DNA from: Tethya wilhelma
Taxonomy: Eukaryota > Porifera > Demospongiae > Tethyida > Tethyidae
Assembly: GCA_964030475.1 (NCBI GenBank)
Contig: CAXIPT010000025.1
Span: 22,507 to 86,506 of the forward strand
Length of the DNA: 64,000 nucleotides
Direction of reading: 5' to 3'
Positions within the stretch are counted from its first letter, which is position 1. Every line of letters begins with the position of its first letter. A program made the translations under genes and the position numbers. Below, one piece after another: positions 45,112-56,140 of the stretch. The notes under the pieces were generated by a model. It was not told the DNA's origin. It saw only the letters and a list, made by a program, of their open reading frames with translations, and ran no database searches.

Positions 45112-45387
45112 ATGACCGATCATACTGGTAGTCCGTCGCCAGAAGAAGACAGCTCTCCTCCTCCTAGCCACCAAGAGCAGCAGCAACAGCAACAAGAAGG
45201 CGCCGCTGAAGATATGGCCGTCGACGAGCCAGCCAAAGAAGAAGAGCTGACGCTAACGGACCATCTCAACAAGAAGCTTCTCTCCAGCTTTCTGGCCAGA
45301 CTAGAGTCGGGGGAGATGCAACTTCCACCCAACGCTCAACAGCAGGGCGACCAGGACGAGTACGAGCAGGAGTTTGAAGACTCATAG
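45112..45387 (+). CDS. Small acidic protein, unrecognised
   Basis: A single uninterrupted frame of 91 residues: a Pro/Ser/Glu head with a poly-Gln run (seven Gln), a short amphipathic helix LTLTDHLNKKLLSSFLARLE and an acidic tail ending EYEQEFEDS. It has no signal peptide or transmembrane segment. The helix followed by an acidic tail suggests a nuclear or cytosolic adaptor, but I cannot name a family. AT-rich DNA surrounds it and the codon choice looks normal for the window. Confidence 0.55.
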   Translation: MTDHTGSPSPEEDSSPPPSHQEQQQQQQEGAAEDMAVDEPAKEEELTLTDHLNKKLLSSFLARLESGEMQLPPNAQQQGDQDEYEQEFEDS

Positions 45388-45654
45388 CGGTTGAATTGCG
45401 TCATAATGACGTAATGTTTTATTTTTGTAAAATTAATATTGCATACCTAAGTAACTATATAGATTTACAGCTTTTCCAACCGTGCATGGCATGCACTTTC
45501 TCTCATGCAGTCATTATAATTGTGTTGAAATGATAAAATTTGTTTTTAAATTGGTTGGAAAAGAAATCAATTACTGATCGAGATGAATGTCTGTTTATTG
45601 TCGGTGTGACTTGCTGGAGGTGGGTGTGTACGTGAGGTGATGGCTGTGGGTGTG

Positions 45655-46760
45655 TTAGGGGGGCTGGGCTAGGGACGGAGAACTACTTGTGCCTTCTGTG
45701 CTCTGTTCAATATTACTGAGAATAACTCTTCTGAGCATGCTCAGTTCAATGTCAGCTGGGTTGTCATGGGAACACAACCAGCACCATGGCTGCCACTTGA
45801 GGTATGGCTGGAGGGCAGGCTCCACTTGTGATATGTAGCATACCATTGACAGCGTCATCAACAGCAGTAGCCCAATGCTGTGGAGAAAGAGAGAGAAACA
45901 ACATATGACACAATGAACTGGTAGTATCACTCGTACTATTGTACCCAAGCCACTGATTAGCGTGAAACACTAAAGATAGGAGTAGCCTGGGTAAAGGCTA
46001 CACTTGAAGCACTTACAATATTAGGATAAGAATGTTGATGAAGACAGCTGGTGAGCATGACCTGAGGAGCACCTGGGGAGAGAGGAGCTTGAGAATCTTC
46101 TGATAGAAAAAGTTCTTGGAGATGTTGGCCTTCCAGTGGTGAATCCAATTAGGACTGCCTCCCCTCGTATCTGTAGGAACTAATGAGGTGGGCTTCCTCG
46201 TATCATTCACTAATGAGGGGGGCTCTCTCATATCATTCACTAATGGAGCTGGTTGTGTGTTTGGCATCCACTCCGTCTCAGAGCTGCAGCTCTCGGTGGC
46301 CAAGGAGTGACCCTCCTTGTCGCTGCCAGAGCTGCTACTAAAGCTACTGTCCGCTCCGTCCAGCTGGTCCATGTTGGTGTCAGTCGTGGTGGTGGTTCTG
46401 TCCTCAGAGGTGTGGGCGGTGCTCTCACTGCCACTAGTGTGACGTTGGACAAACTGAGGAGTGTTTTGGTGACTGGTATCAATGTCAGGCTCCTCTGGTA
46501 TGAAGGAAATGGGCTTTGGACTTTTCCCACTTAGCAAGAATTCTTCTTGGCTTTTAGAGACTTTAAGAGTCTTTACTTCATTCATCAAACAGTCTCCACT
46601 CAGAGGCTACACAACGGACAGAGAGAACTGTTATATCCACTGCATAAAACATCGGTAGTGAATAAAGAATGATTTACCTGTGGCTGTAAGGCATTGTTCC
46701 ACACTGTGAGGAGCACCAGGTAGGCCTTGTCCCGGTGGTAGATGGAGGCAAAGCCATACT

Positions 46761-46792
<32 letters not shown>

Positions 46793-48675
46793 AATATAGT
46801 TCAAACTGATTTTGTAAACCGATTATTGATTTAAGCTATTTTTAACCCTTTCTAAGAGATTTTTGTCTAACTGATTTTTGATCTAAGCTATTTTCAACAC
46901 CTCTAAGAGATTTATAAAAGAGATTTTCACCTAAGCAATTTTGTATCGAAGCCGTTAGGGCTAGGGCTAGGGGTTAGGGGTGTGGAGCTAGGGGCTAGGG
47001 AATTGGGGCTAGGAACTAGGAGCTAGGGGCTACGGCTTAGATGAAAACTAGCCCTAGCCCTAGCCCTAGCCTTAGCCTTAGACTTGGAAAAAAATCACTT
47101 AGATGAAAATGGCTTAGCCCTAGTGCTAGACTAAAACTGTTTAGACAAACAGCTTAGATGAAAAATTGCTTAGATGACTTTGGAAATCCCTTAGAAGGGG
47201 TCAAAAACCAGTTAGCAAAATCAGTTTGAACCTTCAGGGCCACCTAATGATGATGACCTTTGCTAACACTTCACTTACAGAAAACATTACAAAGTTTATC
47301 TGGTGTGAGAATGCCCGATGGAAAAAATCAAATAATATCCAACCTCTCCCAAAGTAGGAAGGAAGGAAGGGCTAAAGTTGCATCAAGTGCAAAGGTCATA
47401 CCTTTCTGTCGTCTGTTTCAATTAGAATGGCATTTGGGAAGACTTTTGCCGTCTTTTGCTTCGTAATGTTGGTTACATCATTCAGCCGAATCCTGGTCTG
47501 CATTGGGAAAAACCACAATAACACCAGGCTCATGACAGAGCACTGACAAGGGTCAATGCTAAACCCACTTTCCACATTGTATTAATACTACTGTGGAAGT
47601 GATATCTAGATGTGTACATAACTGTGGTGTATGTTCTATAGTATGTTGATGCATGTTTACAGAACAGGGCCACTAGCTGTAGAGCATTGAAGGGCTGAAT
47701 GCAGCCAACAATGAGAGATAATGTTCCTACACAACCTGCAAGCAGCCATTACTATATGCAGAAATGCTGATCCACTCTAACTCCTTATAATGCTCAACAT
47801 TTCACAGATTAATTCATTTTCAAGAAGAGATATGCCACAACAAATTCCCCTAGTTGACCTGGCATGCAACCACCTACACAAGTGCACCGTGTGGAATGGG
47901 CATACCTTGGTCTCCCAGCCTAGGATATTGGAATAGAAACACACCCAAGACTCGGTGATGTAGAGCCTGCCGTGAACCAAAATGTCCCTCTGCCATGCGC
48001 AGGAGTAGCCTGTGTACAAATACAAATCAAATGTACACTTTCAGTTTATTTTGTACAAATTGTTTTGTTTACTTTTCAAAATGACTTCAAAAGATTCTTC
48101 TCCAAGACATTTTTTTACTTCTGTGTCATATTTTGTTGGTTTGAGGCTCTCCTGACTAACCAGGCTGGGGCAGCGAGGGGGGGACTCTGAGAGAGGCTCG
48201 CTTGATGGCTGCAATGGAAATCATCAACATTATTATTATTATCATTATTATTATAATGTGTCTATGTTTATAATTAACAGTGCAGAGTACTAAGGAGATA
48301 AACATGGTGATGTAATCATACCACCCATCTCTCTAGCTATCACATCTTCATGATCTGAACTAAAGCAGCTCCTGCTATCATTTTCAGATCTACTCCATTT
48401 ATCAAATCACTCACTCCGGACACAGATATTATCATAAGGCACATATGGAGCAAAACGTATCTCATGCATAGCTAGACAGCTACAGATGTGCAATAAATTA
48501 ATCATTTTCAACACTTATGAATTTGAATGGTGCTACTACTGTCACTCACACCAGCCGCGTCTCCCTGGCTCCGTTCTTGCATGGCACCTTGCTTGCTTCG
48601 CTTAACACGAACGTCCACAATAGAGCGATCTCCCTTGAGGCGATTACTCTGCTGGATAGAAAAAGCCGTGCTCAT
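45655..48675 (-). CDS. GRAM domain membrane protein (GRAMD2/Aster-like, no VASt domain seen)
   Basis: Aster/GRAMD proteins sit in the ER and use a GRAM domain to bind plasma-membrane lipids at contact sites. The start is at 48675 (MSTAFSIQQSNRLKGDRSIV). The GRAM domain is spread over exons reading YSCAWQRDILVHGRLYITES plus WVCFYSNILGWETK (48011-47908), RIRLNDVTNITKQKTAKVFP (about 47505-47400) and YGFASIYHRDKAYLVLLTVW (about 46757-46680). A long Ser/Thr-rich linker follows (46606-46015), then a hydrophobic stretch (SPAVFINILILIL) and IGLLLLMTLSMVCYI near 45870, ending SSSPSLAQPP at 45655. Absence of a VASt sterol-transfer domain resembles GRAMD2A/2B more than GRAMD1. An intron holds the telomere-like foldback element. 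Confidence 0.75.
46806..47240. mobile_element. Foldback element with telomere-like GGGCTA/TTAGGG core
   Basis: Outer arms AGTTCAAACTGATTTTG and CAAAATCAGTTTGAACCTT, then imperfect inverse copies of AACCCTTTCTAAGAGATTTTTG, lead to a centre with about eight GGGCTAG/GGGGTTAG units on one side and CTAGCCC units on the other (46967-47080). The arms are modular: a CTAAGCTATTTTCA / TTAGATGAAAAT motif recurs several times. It lies in an intron of the GRAM-domain gene. Confidence 0.75.
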
Positions 48676-49046
48676 TCAACCGATTCCTTTGCTTGCGAGC
48701 GCTTGACGGATAATTCTACTTCTTGCCTATAACAATGAGTGTTCTGATGAAGATGACGAACAGTAGTTCCTGAAATATCCAGCCAGCAGTCGTTCGGGTG
48801 CCCAGGCTGCCAGGAAGTACTTTGAATGGTACTAACTCCGTACCGTACCACGATACGCTACGAGTACGACGCACACACTCACACATAAACAATGGGGAAT
48901 TTATTAATAATCTGTCAGGTGAGTGTACATCCTGCCGGCCCATAAAAATCACCAGTCATCATGGCACGGTATGCGAAATATTAATGTATTCATGTCACTA
49001 ATGAGTGAACATTCCAAGTAATAAAACCCTACAGCTAACAGTTCCT
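48676..49046. other. Intergenic, promoter side of the GRAM gene
   Basis: No gene seen. The region contains TACCGTACCACGATACGCTACGAGTACGAC, a CG-rich stretch with short symmetric motifs, and is bounded by the 3' end of cathepsin H. Confidence 0.4.
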
Positions 49047-50196
49047 TCAGACCAGAGGATATGAAGCACAGTCGGCTAGACCACACATGTTAGCACCGCG
49101 CTTCATCCAGAAGTACCTACACACATTGAATGTGTATGTGTGTGTGTGTGTGTGGAACAGTGGCATTGTATTGCAATCACACTGTCTTACCCTTTGATTC
49201 CAAACTTGGTTCCCCAGGAATTCTTGATGATCCAATATGGAGTACCATTTTCATCAGTATTATAGCCAACAGCTAACACTACACACACACACACACACAC
49301 ATACACAGAGAGAGAAAGAGAGAGCAGGGTGATAAGTTCAAGAAGCACCACTGATTGTATTGTACCTGCATGGTTGACGTGTTCAGCATCTGTCTTGCAC
49401 TTCGTACTGTGAGGGAGAGAGAGTGAGAGAGCAAGAGAGAAAGGAGAGGTGTGTGTGTATGTGTGTGTGTGTGTGTGTCTGCACTTCCTGGAAGACATCC
49501 CAGGAATTCCAACAACACAGGAAAGCAAGGTCTACCTTGAATAGACTCCTTTCTTGTAGAACCTGAAGTCTGAGGAGACATCGTAAGCTATACTGACAGG
49601 GCCAGTGGTTCCCACAGCGTTGTAGATGGCCTCCTCATCTCCCTGTGTGGTGAGAGAGAGAGAGAGTGGAGTGATGTTTGCACAGGTGGTCACTGCTAGG
49701 ACTGCTATACCAACTGTGGAATGGACAACACACACAGAAAACCACCTAATGGCTACAAGTATGATGAAAATTAAACAGTCAAGCTTCTTCCTGCTCCACA
49801 CCATACATGTGCTGGTGAGCATACACAAGTCCTCCTAATTCAATCTTGTTCATGTGATGGTAAACTGCCATTGAGAGGCTGCCATTGTTGTGGCCTTGCC
49901 TTTGTTATGTTGACGACATCCATCACAGTGGCGGCCACCTTGCTCTTGTTGAACCGACAGAACAGCTCGTCGTGAGCTCTGTAAGGGTACGCCTCCTCTG
50001 ATTCCAAGCCTCCATTATAGCGGATGTACTCAAAGGCCTGGGAGGGCAGCCCCCTGTGGTAATTAGAGTAATTATCTTAAAATAAAAATTCCATTATAAT
50101 GTGACTCCAATTACCCATGACAGCCTTTGTTATGGAAAGCCCCAGCACAATCCACTAACTGCTGCTCCGACTGAAACCAGAGGACAGATCATTGTC

Positions 50197-50243
<47 letters not shown>

Positions 50244-51109
50244 ACACACGTACCAGCGATACTAGCTGATTGGTCTTAAGGAAATGATGTGCCTCAAGAC
50301 AGCCAGTGGTTGAGAAGGTCCAGCAGCTGCCACACTGACCCTGCAGTGGTGGGACCGTAATGGTAATGGGACCAATACCAACATACTATGATGTTGGATT
50401 AATAGACCTGGTTTTTAACTGGAGTAATAGCCCCCTTATCCCTCCAGTCAATGGACGCTGGTGGATCAGCCAGTGGGTGTGGCCTAATGGCATCATCAAC
50501 AGTAGCAGAACAGTGCTGAGCTCATGAAAGAGGGAGCATGTGATAATGAATATTAATGACGGGAGAGAAGATAATCAGTACCTGTGGCTCCATCAGGTAC
50601 TGGGCTTTGAATTCCTCAAATGTCAAATCAGCAAAATCGTTGGCTTCAACTAATGATGTGTGCAATGCAGAGATATGTGTGTGCGTGTCTTGATTTAGGT
50701 TGCAGATGTGCTGGCCTACGTTCATAAGTGTGACCTCCTTCTGTATTGTGCTGCTGGATGTCATGGTAGTTGTCAGTGAACACCTTCAAACGATATTGGT
50801 ACTCCTGGTCACTGGAATAGCTCCTGCCATGATCACTCATCCACAGTGAAAATTCCACTCCAATATCTACAGTTACAGCATGCCATAGATAAAATAGTCT
50901 CACGTAGTCTCTGTAATTTGTGAACTTACAACTTGTATTATATAAACTAATAGATAATTTGTCTATTTTGCTACAGGTTGTAAATTCACAGAATACTTTT
51001 AGCAAAAATCACAAGACTTCCTCCTACCATTAGCAGACAGTGCTGCAGAAGACCCCAGCCTGAACACACCGGCAATCAACGGTAGCAACAAAAGATATTT
51101 AGCAGCCAT
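49047..51109 (-). CDS. CTSH: Cathepsin H-like cysteine protease
   Basis: Lysosomal papain-family aminopeptidase. Start 51109 with a signal peptide ([20 protein letters not shown]). The propeptide shows [25 protein letters not shown] and [14 protein letters not shown]. The mature enzyme has the active-site Cys in [13 protein letters not shown] (~50320), [40 protein letters not shown], catalytic His in DAEHVNHA (~49375) and Asn in [13 protein letters not shown] (~49215), ending [21 protein letters not shown]…[16 protein letters not shown] and the CGLAxCASYP end favour cathepsin H over L. All catalytic residues are present. Several introns contain (AC)n or (GA)n. It is divergent from the C2-like gene with 127 bp between start codons. 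Confidence 0.9.
50202..50240. repeat. (AC)n microsatellite in a cathepsin intron
   Basis: Roughly 39 bp of AC repeat between the exons encoding [12 protein letters not shown] and [12 protein letters not shown]. Confidence 0.9.
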
Positions 51110-51153
51110 TTTCCCTCCAGCAAACAACCTCTTTAGCTTTGAAACAAAGAACA

Positions 51154-51216
51154 AACACGTGTTGACAAAATCTGCTGACTAAACGCCCACACATTCTTGC
51201 GTGTTGCCATAGCAAC
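51154..51216. promoter_or_regulatory. E-box and RFX-type X-box in the CTSH / C2-like divergent promoter
   Basis: AACACGTGTT (51154-51163) is a perfect E-box palindrome. GTTGCCATAGCAAC (51203-51216) fits the RFX X-box consensus GTNRCC-N(0-3)-RGYAAC, 21 bp before the start of the C2-like gene. RFX factors drive ciliary genes in animals. Motifs are seen; function is inferred. Confidence 0.55.
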
Positions 51217-51236
51217 GTAGCAGCTGACTGACCATA

Positions 51237-51850
51237 ATGGATGAGTTAATGAAATCCCTTGAGAGTGGCAAAGGAGACGATGTCTCTCAAGAGAAGAGCT
51301 CTCCAAGGGAGGTGGTAAGAGAAGCACACACACTCACTCCAGACTGAACTAGCTAGCTGTCTCTGTATTGCATTGCATGCATGCAGCATGGTGTGCTGTC
51401 CCTTCACCTCAGGAACATCAAACTATTGTCATCTGAAGAGTTTGAGCGTAAGTGACATGACATTGTACTCTTTATGATTCCTTTATCATATGTGTGTGTG
51501 TATGAGTAGTGCACAGTACAATGGTGTCTCTGTTGCAAGTGAGGGTGAGTGTGTGTGGAGCTATGAAGGTGTTTGCAGTGGCCTCTCCGGATGGGGACTC
51601 CCTGGTGTGCAACCAGTTGAAGCACTTCATGATTGAGGTATGTCTAGCCATCGTGAAGCCATCCACCCATCCACCCATCATAACCCCCTGGGCATCTCCA
51701 TTGTCACAGTTGCACGAGAAAAGCAACCATGTCTCCAATGAGCTCAGTGTGGAGCTGGTCATCTCCTCCCCCCTGCTGCCAGGGAAGGTGACCCCCGTGG
51801 GCAGGGCAGTGCTCCACCTGCCCCCTCTCATACACGTACGTACATTAACA

Positions 51851-51883
<33 letters not shown>

Positions 51884-52715
51884 GGCCGTCAGTTTTGAAT
51901 ATTATGATGCAACATCAACACTGAAGTTGAAGGTCTTGTATTTGTATTGTTTCATGTTTCCTGTCAGCAATGTCCCATTTCTGGAGAATGTGTGTTGAAA
52001 CATGTTGATTCATTTTCTTCCGTTGCTGTTCTTTTTGCTGACTGGACATTCTGCTATGGTAACTATGGTTACGGGGAATCATACCAGGTTGGTCTCAAGA
52101 GTATTGCTATATAATTTACTATTATTGTTACTAATTCTCTCTCCCATGCAGTTGCACCATGAGTTAAGGAGATGCTCTGACTATCTTCATTTCTCCCTAT
52201 TTCCCAGAATTCTGCCCACCAACACACACACTGACTTCAATGGGTACTGTGTACAATGGATCATTAGGTACATCAGTTACTATACCACACACACACACAC
52301 ACACATGTGCAGGCTGATACTGACCCCCCACATTACCAAGCACCCTTCCTTTATACCGTTCAAAGAACATGCTCTGCTCTGTAAGTTCATCACACACAGA
52401 CCCATGCACCAGACGCCACACCTACTGCTCATGTTGCTGCCACTGCAGGTGGACATCAGGACTCTGATGATGTGGAGCGGACACCAAGGGAGTTGGTGCT
52501 GCCCATGAAACGGTACCAAAAGTACTTTCATTATTGTGGCAAGTTTGATAACAGTGGTCAATTGTTTTAGGCTGCATCAATTGCACAGGGAACTCCAAGG
52601 AAAGTCAACAGATAGAAAGGAAAGACTCAAGTTCTTGGAAGAGCTGATTCTGACATCCAAAGACTGTAAAGATGATGGCATTGGCTCTGGAGTGACCGCC
52701 AGGAAGCCCGCCTAA
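51237..52715 (+). CDS. C2-like domain protein, possibly ciliary (C2CD6-like)
   Basis: Exons read MDELMKSLESGKGDDVSQEK…, GVLSLHLRNIKLLSSEEFE, VRVSVCGAMKVFAVASPDGD plus SLVCNQLKHFMIE, LHEKSNHVSNELSVELVISS plus PLLPGKVTPVGRAVLHLPPL, CPISGECVLKHVDSFSSVAV followed by FADWTFCYGNYGYGESYQ, LHHELRRCSDYLHFSLFPRI and a final LHRELQGKSTDRKERLKFLE, stop 52713-52715. The pattern of a lipid-binding-like beta sandwich ending in a (T)FCYGxxGYGxSxQLxHxLR motif recalls the C2 region of the sperm-tail protein C2CD6 (ALS2CR11), a guess from memory of the family. The X-box in the promoter would fit a ciliary role. Confidence 0.5.
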
Positions 52716-52897
52716 TTACACGTCCCACTTAGAGCTAGCTAGCTGGCAATATGCAATGTAGACTATTGTCGCGGTACATGGTTAGGAAGTAAACAATGTG
52801 TTAATGAGATTCACAGTTTGTGGTACAGTTTGAACGTCGTGAGTGGTTTTTTACAAGTCTCGGTGTTGGTACAATAGTTAGTGGTGTAAATCACTTC

Positions 52898-54224
52898 ATG
52901 GAGGCCTCCTCGGACTATTCTTCACTGGTGGAGGCTACCAAGAGGAGTGTGTTGGGCTATGCTGCGCAGGACTGGCCCGTCATCAAACACTCGGTGAGAA
53001 TAGCTCAGGGAGCAGGTCTATAAGCAATCAAAACACTGTCCTCACACTATGACTAGATTCATATCTCTCTTCTCTATATAAAACTGTAAGGTCATTCATG
53101 CATGCCTTGTTGAAACTCCTCTCAATTGCTATATATGCCATCCATTGAGTGTTCTTTCTTTGACAATCCATGGTTCCTTCCTGTTCTGGTTGTGCAATGT
53201 ATTATCATTCTCTACTTTCACTTTACTACGCTCTTATTTCCCTCAGAGTGGAGTCCAAATATCCTCACACAAACCAGCACACACAGCTTCTAAAATGTGA
53301 GCTTTAGTCAAACATGTGCATATCTTCATGCTACCAAATAATTATATATAAGGGGTCTTACAATTTCATCTTATAACTAAAATTATTTCTTTAGTTACAA
53401 AGCTGTGAGTGAAGTGAATGGCTCGCCATCCAGAGTGTTTGAGCTGATTGTCATTAACCCAGGGGCACCTGAATCCACCCCCAGCTCCTCCGTCAAGAAA
53501 AAACTTCAAAAGAACATTAAGGTAATTAAAGAGATGTCCTGGTGCTGTTCGCTACACACACACTCATCCCTCCCTCCCTCCATTGTGTGTTCTGTCCACT
53601 GCAGTGCTGGGAGGTCTTGAAGGAACTTGATGAGGTACAGTGATAACTCCTTGCTATCCTTCCTACTTACATGCTTACACATTATGTCATAATTATGTAA
53701 TATTGTTTGTGTTTCTGCCACAGAATGTCTTCATTCTGCGTAGCATCTCTCACAGCGCTGGAGGGGGGATCATTTCCTCGAGAGAGTACATCGACATTGT
53801 TGGCAACTTCAGAAAAGTTGACGATGGGATCTATATCACTTGCGGTAAGTGAGCCTGCCATTGTTTACCTCTGTGCGGTAGTGCCAGTATCATGTGATGT
53901 TTCCTTGGATTCCTACAGCAACTGGAGTTGATTACCCGTATCCTGCTGCGGACTCCAAGTATGTGAGAGGGTGGAACTATCCTAGTGGAATAATGTGCTT
54001 TCCCATTGAAGGGTAAGAGTGAGGAGAACCCTTTAATTACATTGACCTCGATCCCTCTCACACACAGGAGTCCTGACAGATGTAGGCTGGTCTACATCAT
54101 CCACACTGATCTCAAGGGTAAGTTCCCTCTGAGACTAGTGGACGCTGCCCTGCCCTCACTACAAGTGAACTTTGTCTCTGGCTTGAACAAAATACTTAAC
54201 GAAGAACTTAAATCAAAAAAATAA
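52898..54224 (+). CDS. StAR-related lipid transfer protein (STARD4/5/6 group)
   Basis: A small cytosolic START protein that carries sterols or bile-acid-like lipids. Seven exons: 52898-52993, 53247-53296, 53395-53521, 53605-53634, 53724-53844, 53919-54012, 54068-54224, about 225 residues. Motifs in order: WPVIKHSSGVQISSHKPAHT, YKAVSEVNGSPSRVFELI, CWEVLKELDE, NVFILRSISHSAGGGIISSR and EYIDIVGNFRKVDDGIYI, ATGVDYPYPAADSKYVRGWN and YPSGIMCFPIEG, LVYIIHTDLKGKFPLRLVDA and ALPSLQVNFVSGL. The whole protein is the START domain, as in STARD4-6. ISSREYIDIV and VDAALPSxxVNF resemble STARD5/6 most. An in-frame ATG at 52820 would add 26 residues; the shorter start fits the family. Confidence 0.82.
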
Positions 54225-54274
54225 CTAATTTATGTGTACACACACTTGCAATGATCATCTCTGCACACATAGCT

Positions 54275-55023
54275 TCATACGGTTGAATCTCTATCAGTTT
54301 TGCTGTTCGTTTTGAGTGCCTCTGAATTACTGGTTGTGAGAATGACTGGCTCCCCGCGAGGGACCCTCGATGACATCATACTGGCTAATTCGTGATCACA
54401 TGACCACACACTGCAGTAGCCAGGCAACGAAGGAGTCACATCTAGATATAGAAAGATGATTAAGATGTACGTACATTTCTGAACATTCAATGATGACTAT
54501 ATGTAGCAGAAATGAATCATACCAGAGGGGATGTGAGGTGTTAAGTGGTCGTTGGTTGGATTAGCCCTCTCTAGTCTTATCTCAAGATCTTTCTGAGTCT
54601 TCCAAGCGGCAAAACTCTCCTCTGCTCTCTTCTTGTCAGCTTGTTTCTTTTCATTAGCTAGTCGTTGCATCTCTCTGTCCACTCTCCTCTGGTGCCTGGC
54701 CAGCTCCTCCTCTTGCTGCTTGCGTTTCACCCAGCCAGCATACGCTCTGTTGGCCATCACCCTTCTCTCATCACGGTCCACTCTCTCACTCCTCAACTTG
54801 CACTCCATGGCATGCCTCCTCTACATAATAGTAGGTGATAATTATAATAAAAGTATAACTGTAAAAGTACATAGTCATAAAACTACAATAAATATCAATA
54901 CTTATGATTTAAAAGAGCAGTAATTTATCAAGCAACCTTTTTCTCCTCTCTCTTCCTCGCCAGCCACCCTTCAAAGGCAATTCTGTTCCTTTCAAGTCGT
55001 TTCAGAGACTCTTCTTCGTTCAT
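54275..55023 (-). CDS. Coiled-coil protein (CCDC34/CCDC181-like architecture)
   Basis: Three exons: start 55023 (NEEESLKRLERNRIAFEGWL and ARKREEKK), about 54814-54524 (a long basic helix RDERRVMANRAYAGWVKRKQ, QEEELARHQRRVDREMQRLA, KRAEESFAAWKTQKDLEIRL) and 54437-54275 (VTPSLPGYCSVWSCDHELAS…, stop). The repeated pattern aromatic/AxxxWxxRK occurs in several cilium-associated coiled-coil proteins such as CCDC34 and CCDC181, but no orthology is claimed. The gene is divergent from a 5' stub of the PDZ gene at 55246. Its first two exons are duplicated at 56258-56804. Confidence 0.65.
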
Positions 55024-55517
55024 TGCATACAAGTGCTAATTAGCCACGCCCACTTGTGTTGTTTTGCGGTTGCTAAGAGTGTTTATAAAGTGGGCGTGGC
55101 AGACGCGGTAAAATCATTCTTTGGCGGTAGAAGCTAAAAGTTCTGTGAATTTTTTAGCTGTTCAAGTGACTTTTCAAGAGAGTAAGACTGTCCTCCCATC
55201 ACTGTATACTTCACTTTCATCGTGGAATATTTTCTACACGTGAAAATGCCTCTTCACAAGCGAGAAGCCGAGCGTGGTCTGCAGCTGTTGTGGGACTTCA
55301 TGATGGTGCAAGGCAAGAGTAAATCACCGCAAGAAAAATTGGCTTACGAGCAATCTATTTCAAGTCTCCACGCCTATCTGAGCGACATCCTTCCAGCTAG
55401 CCAGCCATGTGTGCAGGCCAGAATGAGTGATGGCGGAACAGTAGAGATTCGCCAAGACCAAGATGCAGCCGTGCTGGTTGTTGATCTCCGCCTGTCTGAA
55501 GGAGAGAGACTGGGCAT
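54488..55517. repeat. Duplicated divergent-promoter block, copy 1
   Basis: Matches 56270-57299 at an offset of about 1,782 bp with few differences. It contains the first two coiled-coil exons (minus), the shared promoter and the first ~90 codons of the PDZ gene (plus). The similarity stops on the left at TTCAATGATGAC and on the right inside the PDZ coding sequence at GAGACTGGGCAT. Confidence 0.9.
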
Positions 55518-55540
55518 AGATCCATGCATTAGGAAGAAGG
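55246..55540 (+). pseudogene. 5' stub of the multi-PDZ gene
   Basis: Starts MPLHKREAERGLQLLWDFMM and follows the intact copy at 57027 for about 90 codons with near identity (one Met fewer) up to SEGERLGI. It then diverges into unrelated sequence within the first PDZ domain. It has a complete promoter but no functional PDZ domain. Confidence 0.8.
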
Positions 55541-55583
55541 AAAATGTTTTAAGTTGGGTAGGTCAAGTTACTCTGTTATATTA

Positions 55584-55850
55584 TACCTGACTAAGCTGTT
55601 CAAACATCTCCGTCTCAACAAGTGATGTTGATCCTGACAGGTGTTCCATTCCACTCGTCCAAAGTTGATATGGTGTCTGGTTATTCTCTGAGCTCATTGG
55701 ATGCATAAGCCACCCTTCCTGTAAATGCTGATTAATTCGTGGAATAAAAATGTAATGTAATGAGAAGAGATGTAGCTCATTTACGGGATTGAGGAGTTCC
55801 AAATCCTCCATGTGATGAAATAAATCACAATAGATGAGAATGTAATGTAT
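55584..55850 (-). mobile_element. Remnant of a eukaryotic integrase-type transposon
   Basis: Minus-strand frame reads LFHHMEDLELLNPVNELHLF, then LHYIFIPRINQHLQEGWLMH, PMSSENNQTPYQLWTSGM. This is the conserved C-terminal pattern of animal integrase-core proteins related to IS3EU/Ginger-type DNA transposons (…LDPxNExHLFxLHYVFxPRINRxLxxFxxxWNNHxxxTExNxTPxQLWxxG). The catalytic DDE part is not present. It lies exactly between the two copies of the duplicated promoter block. Confidence 0.55.
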
Positions 55851-56053
55851 GTAGCTATATACCTTCACTGATTCTGGCACACATTTCCACTGCTGTGTGG
55901 GCACTGTATCTCACCTCATCCTCACTGTCTGAAAACTACAGTGTAACAGATCATTGTATTGATGTTTGCTGTACGCAGGGATGAATGAGTGCATGCGCCA
56001 TTTCTTTTAGCAATCATATATACCAGTTTGGATAGAGCAGTGATTATCTCGAG

Positions 56054-56140
56054 NCCTATACCATCATACAGTGATGAGAAACCAAGAACCTAAAACCATC
56101 ATACGTGATGAGAAACCAAGAACCCAACTACACATTACCA
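56054..56140. repeat. Single-N gap and short tandem repeat
   Basis: N at 56054 is followed by two copies of a ~36-bp unit (ACCATCATACNGTGATGAGA…CCAAGAACC). The gap lies between the two copies of the coiled-coil/PDZ promoter block. Confidence 0.85.

Noticed and set aside
46960..47090. True telomere or chromosome end
   Set aside because: The GGGCTA/TTAGGG units are few, degenerate, arranged head-to-head and lie within an intron of a gene whose exons continue on both sides.
48716..48952. Minus-strand frame of 78 codons upstream of the GRAM gene
   Set aside because: It has no splice context, no family, and is interrupted by promoter-like sequence. The frame at 48675 is a better start for the GRAM gene.
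51977..52508. Plus-strand frame of 168 codons within the C2-like gene
   Set aside because: It reads through several introns. The exons inside it (FADWTFCYGNYGYGESYQ, LHHELRRCSDYLHFSLF) lie in spliced frames that fit the C2-like gene better.
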